Assembly: GCA_902141825.1 (NCBI GenBank)
Contig: CABFPG010000005.1
Coordinates: 62,001 to 126,000, forward strand
Length of the DNA: 64,000 nucleotides
Source of the DNA: Thalassocella blandensis
GTDB taxonomy: Bacteria; Pseudomonadota; Gammaproteobacteria; Pseudomonadales; Cellvibrionaceae
Reading direction: 5' to 3'
Shown: positions 61,380 to 64,000 of the stretch, piece after piece
Layout: every line of letters starts with the position of its first letter
How positions within the stretch are numbered: the stretch's first letter is position 1
The notes under the pieces: generated by a model
Seen by the model: the letters and a program-made list of their open reading frames with translations, nothing else
What the model was told of the DNA's origin: nothing
The model's database searches: none
Translations under genes and position numbers: made by a program

Positions 61380-63410
61380 ATGCAAAAAATAAAACTGCTG
61401 TTAGTTGAAGACGATGAAGATGATTTCATCCTCACCAAAGACTTGCTCGATGAGTTTATGGGTGACGATTATCAGTTGGACTGGAAAAAAACCGTAAATG
61501 AGGCGCGCAAGGCCTTGTATCGCAACGAGCATGATCTCTGTTTAATGGACTACCAGCTCGGATCTGAAGACGGTATTCAGTTGCTCAAAGAAGTGAGTGG
61601 TGTGCGCTTTACTGGCCCCATTATCATGCTGACCGGCTTGAAAGATAAAAAACTTGATGCAATGGCATTAAAAGCTGGTGCGGTTGACTATCTGGTAAAG
61701 GCAAACCTGACCCGTGATCATCTGGAACGTGCGATACGTTATGCCATTGCCCGTAAGGAAGCGCAGCGAGAAAGGGATGAGCGTTTACGTGCGGAATCCG
61801 CCAGTCGTGCAAAAAGTGAGTTCCTGGCGCATTTAAGCCATGAACTGCGTACGCCGTTAACGGCTATTCTCGGTTATTCGGATATGCTGTACGGAAAAGT
61901 CAGTGACCTGGAAGACAAATCCTATTTGCAGATTATTCACCAGAATGGCAAGCACTTGTTGGGATTGCTGAATGACGTTCTGGACTTGTCAAAGATTGAA
62001 GCCGGCAAACTGGAAATTGAAAAAGGCTACGTTGATCTGGAATCCTTCTTCACCGACATTTATCTTTTGATGAATGTAAAAGCTGAGGATAAAAACCTGG
62101 AATTTCAGGTTAACTTTAATGGGGAAAACTACCCCTCGATTCACACAGACCCGATTCGTTTGCGTCAGGTTCTGATCAACCTGATTGGTAATGCATTGAA
62201 GTTCACTAAAGAAGGTGAAGTGAAGGTGGATATTTCGACTGAGCAATACCGCTTCAGTAGTAGTGAAAAGGCACAGGAATGCTTAACCGTATGTGTCAGT
62301 GATACCGGCATTGGTATCGACAACGAAAAGCTCAGTTCTATTTTCCAGCCTTTTACCCAGGTGTCCAATGCAAATGACAGCTTTGAGCCGGGAACTGGGT
62401 TGGGGTTGACGATTAGTCGCGAGTTGATGCTGCGCATGGGCGGTAACCTCAGTGTTGAAAGCGAAGTGAACAAAGGCAGTCGCTTCTATTGTCGACTGCG
62501 CCTGGAAAATCAGCGAGATCTTGACAAGAGAGCGCTAAAAGTCAGTCACACACAAGGCGATTTTCGTCCTCAATTCGACAAGTGCTATGAAGGCTGTGTT
62601 CTGGTTGTTGATGATCTGTTGGATATTCGTCGACTGATTGGACATATCATCGCGACCACTGGGGTCGAAGTTATCTATGCTCAAAACGGTGTAGAAGCGG
62701 TGGAAATGTTGCAGGCGGCAAGTGAAAACAGCAAAACCATCGATATGGTGTTGATGGATATACAAATGCCGCATATGGATGGCCGAACTGCAGCCACAAA
62801 AATGCGTGCAATTGGCTTTGATCGGCCGATAGTGGCATTAACCGCTTCCAGTATGAAAGGCGATAAGGAAAAATGTCTTGAAGCAGGCTTCTCAGATTTT
62901 CTAGGTAAGCCGGTAGAAACCTCACGTTTGTATGAGGTGCTGGACGGATATTTAGAGCGCAAGGATCAGCGTTCTGTGTTACAACAGACAGAGCAAAAAG
63001 ATGCCGGCGAATCCCTGTCGGTCATTGAAAATTCAACGCAACAGGTACTGCCGGTGAATGAGCGTGAAAAAGTATTAGTAATCGAAGACAATATTGATGC
63101 CTGTACGATTACGGCCATGTTGATAGAGCAGCTGGGCTGGGAAGTTGAAACCGCCTATAACGCGAAAGAAGCCTTACAGAAAGTCCGTGATCAAGCGCTG
63201 GGTATTATATTTTTCGATGTAAACCTTCCCGATATGAACGGCTATTCTCTAGTCAAAGAAATTAAAAAGGTAAAACCTGAGATTCGATTTATTGCGCTTA
63301 GCGGCGAGGATGTGAGCCGTGATATTGAAAATGAGCTGGGTGTAAAACACCATTTAATGAAACCGGTGAATGCTTCCATGTTAGAGGATGTTTTAATGCG
63401 CGCAAGCTAG
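61380..63410 (+). CDS. hybrid REC-HK-REC-REC signalling protein
   Basis: 676 residues without membrane segments: an N-terminal receiver (about 1-120, MDYQLGSEDG), a coiled-coil linker, HisKA with His154 (SHELRTPLTAIL), HATPase (about 265-380), then two receivers (about 405-525 with VLMDIQMPHMDG, and 560-676 with IFFDVNLPDMNG). The layout of an input receiver plus two output receivers suggests a phosphorelay hub taking phosphate from the upstream Rcp protein. No DNA-binding or enzyme output. Confidence 0.93.
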   Translation: MQKIKLLLVEDDEDDFILTKDLLDEFMGDDYQLDWKKTVNEARKALYRNEHDLCLMDYQLGSEDGIQLLKEVSGVRFTGPIIMLTGLKDKKLDAMALKAGAVDYLVKANLTRDHLERAIRYAIARKEAQRERDERLRAESASRAKSEFLAHLSHELRTPLTAILGYSDMLYGKVSDLEDKSYLQIIHQNGKHLLGLLNDVLDLSKIEAGKLEIEKGYVDLESFFTDIYLLMNVKAEDKNLEFQVNFNGENYPSIHTDPIRLRQVLINLIGNALKFTKEGEVKVDISTEQYRFSSSEKAQECLTVCVSDTGIGIDNEKLSSIFQPFTQVSNANDSFEPGTGLGLTISRELMLRMGGNLSVESEVNKGSRFYCRLRLENQRDLDKRALKVSHTQGDFRPQFDKCYEGCVLVVDDLLDIRRLIGHIIATTGVEVIYAQNGVEAVEMLQAASENSKTIDMVLMDIQMPHMDGRTAATKMRAIGFDRPIVALTASSMKGDKEKCLEAGFSDFLGKPVETSRLYEVLDGYLERKDQRSVLQQTEQKDAGESLSVIENSTQQVLPVNEREKVLVIEDNIDACTITAMLIEQLGWEVETAYNAKEALQKVRDQALGIIFFDVNLPDMNGYSLVKEIKKVKPEIRFIALSGEDVSRDIENELGVKHHLMKPVNASMLEDVLMRAS

Positions 63411-63840
63411 AAACGCGAGTGTCAAATGACAGGGAAGTGAAAGTAAAGTGAAAGTAAAGTAGCAAGCGACTAGACGCAATAAACGTCAGCCTCATGACTG
63501 CGATGCGCATCATATAGGAAGCATTAATACGGAGTGTTTTAATATTACTGATAATAATAGATGTGTTGATTTTATAGCTCCGTCTACTTTCCTCTCGAAT
63601 CTTATTCTTTGTAACACCCGTCCTTCGAATGCCAGGTGATGATCTCCTGGGCAAAAAAATGTGGATAAACCAGAAAAACTAAAAAAGACTTTAAAAGTAA
63701 AGATTGAAAAGAAAATCTTGCAGAGGAAAATTTTAAGCAGAAAGACTTTAAGCTTTTTGAGGTGGGGGATACAAGGATTTAAGCAGAACTAGACAAGCAT
63801 AGTTGTACAAGCTCTGCTTAAATCGCGTGAAAGCAGTGTC
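63411..63840. other. 430-bp gap with inverted repeat
   Basis: Contains a two-copy 11-nt repeat (GTGAAAGTAAA near 63437) and the 12-bp inverted repeat at 63776. Nothing coding. Confidence 0.6.
63776..63824. repeat. 12-bp inverted repeat (GATTTAAGCAGA / TCTGCTTAAATC)
   Basis: Perfect arms at 63776-63787 and 63813-63824 with a 25-nt loop; another TTTAAGCAGA copy lies at 63732. It sits just past the end of the beta-barrel gene on the minus strand and may be its transcript end. Confidence 0.7.
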
Positions 63841-64000
63841 TTAGAATGTAAACTTAATACCAGCACTTAGTTGGTTTAAGTTATATTCTTCGCCTTCAGC
63901 AATAAATCCGGCTTCATCTTCTTCTAATTCCACTTCATAGCGAGCATATTCTAAACGAATCGCAGCGTTAGGCACTAAATAAATGTCGGTACCCAGAGCC
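63841..64000 (-). CDS. outer-membrane beta-barrel protein, C-terminal part
   Basis: Partial gene, cut by the window edge (52 residues seen). The sequence IRLEYARYEVELEEDE and the C-terminal YNLNQLSAGIKFTF show alternating strands and the terminal Phe that BAM recognises, typical of the OmpA/OmpW-like barrel family. Family cannot be fixed from this fragment. Possible hairpin at 63776 follows its stop. Confidence 0.8.
   Translation of the reverse strand, partial: ALGTDIYLVPNAAIRLEYARYEVELEEDEAGFIAEGEEYNLNQLSAGIKFTF

Noticed and set aside
1-64000. CRISPR array, tRNA, rRNA, prophage or insertion sequence
   Set aside because: No spaced 25-40-nt repeats, tRNA-like folds, rRNA sequence or transposase-like genes were seen; tandem repeats here lack spacers.

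Overview
The window is one contiguous piece of a gammaproteobacterial chromosome. The family set (MlaA, AlgD-to-AlgA, YbhP/ClsB/YbhN, YqjD-like proteins, Rcp-type receivers) and the moderate base composition suggest a marine or soil Pseudomonadales/Cellvibrionales-like bacterium; that placement is inference. I see no rRNA, tRNA, CRISPR array, phage or insertion sequence, so this looks like native chromosome rather than an island.

Layout. 0-24 kb is a loose set of envelope, ion-homeostasis and stress genes: two CPA1 cation/proton antiporters, a metal-binding-like fold without cysteines, a Pmp3-type membrane peptide, a secreted CAP protein, a YihY-like membrane protein, a hemerythrin-like protein, an AsmA/DUF748-like protein, an mlaA plus RND-exporter operon, a DUF2383-like protein, a heme oxygenase plus bacteriophytochrome operon, an OmpA-type lipoprotein, a phosphomannomutase, and CsbD and DUF1328 stress proteins. 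25-41 kb is a complete alginate operon in the order algD-8-44-K-E-G-I-J-F-X-L-A, followed by a convergent second PL5-type lyase. 43-56 kb returns to stress and envelope genes: an EF-hand/PRC-barrel protein, an Rcp-type receiver, a LexA/CI-like repressor, a DEDDh exonuclease, an entericidin-like lipoprotein, two cardiolipin synthases with a ybhP-clsB-ybhN operon, an MgtC-like protein and a yqjD-E-K-like trio. 57-63.4 kb is a signalling block: a sigma-54 enhancer-binding response regulator, a stand-alone DHp-like peptide, a CHASE3-type histidine kinase, an Rcp receiver and a REC-HK-REC-REC hybrid. The window ends inside an outer-membrane beta-barrel gene.

How it fits together. The phosphomannomutase, AlgA and AlgD supply GDP-mannuronate. 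Alg8 and Alg44 polymerise it under c-di-GMP control. AlgK, E, X, G, L, I, J and F acetylate, epimerise, trim and export the polymer. The most interesting signal is regulatory. A full-consensus sigma-54 (-24/-12) promoter precedes algD, and close matches precede mlaA, the OmpA lipoprotein, both exonuclease paralogues, the entericidin, the ybhP operon, a small orphan gene, the DUF883 gene and (more distantly) the EF-hand protein. This suggests a sigma-54 envelope/exopolysaccharide stress regulon, possibly served by the enhancer-binding protein at 57.5 kb. A second theme is the unusual number of short imperfect tandem repeats (6-17 nt units) in intergenic DNA and at gene ends.
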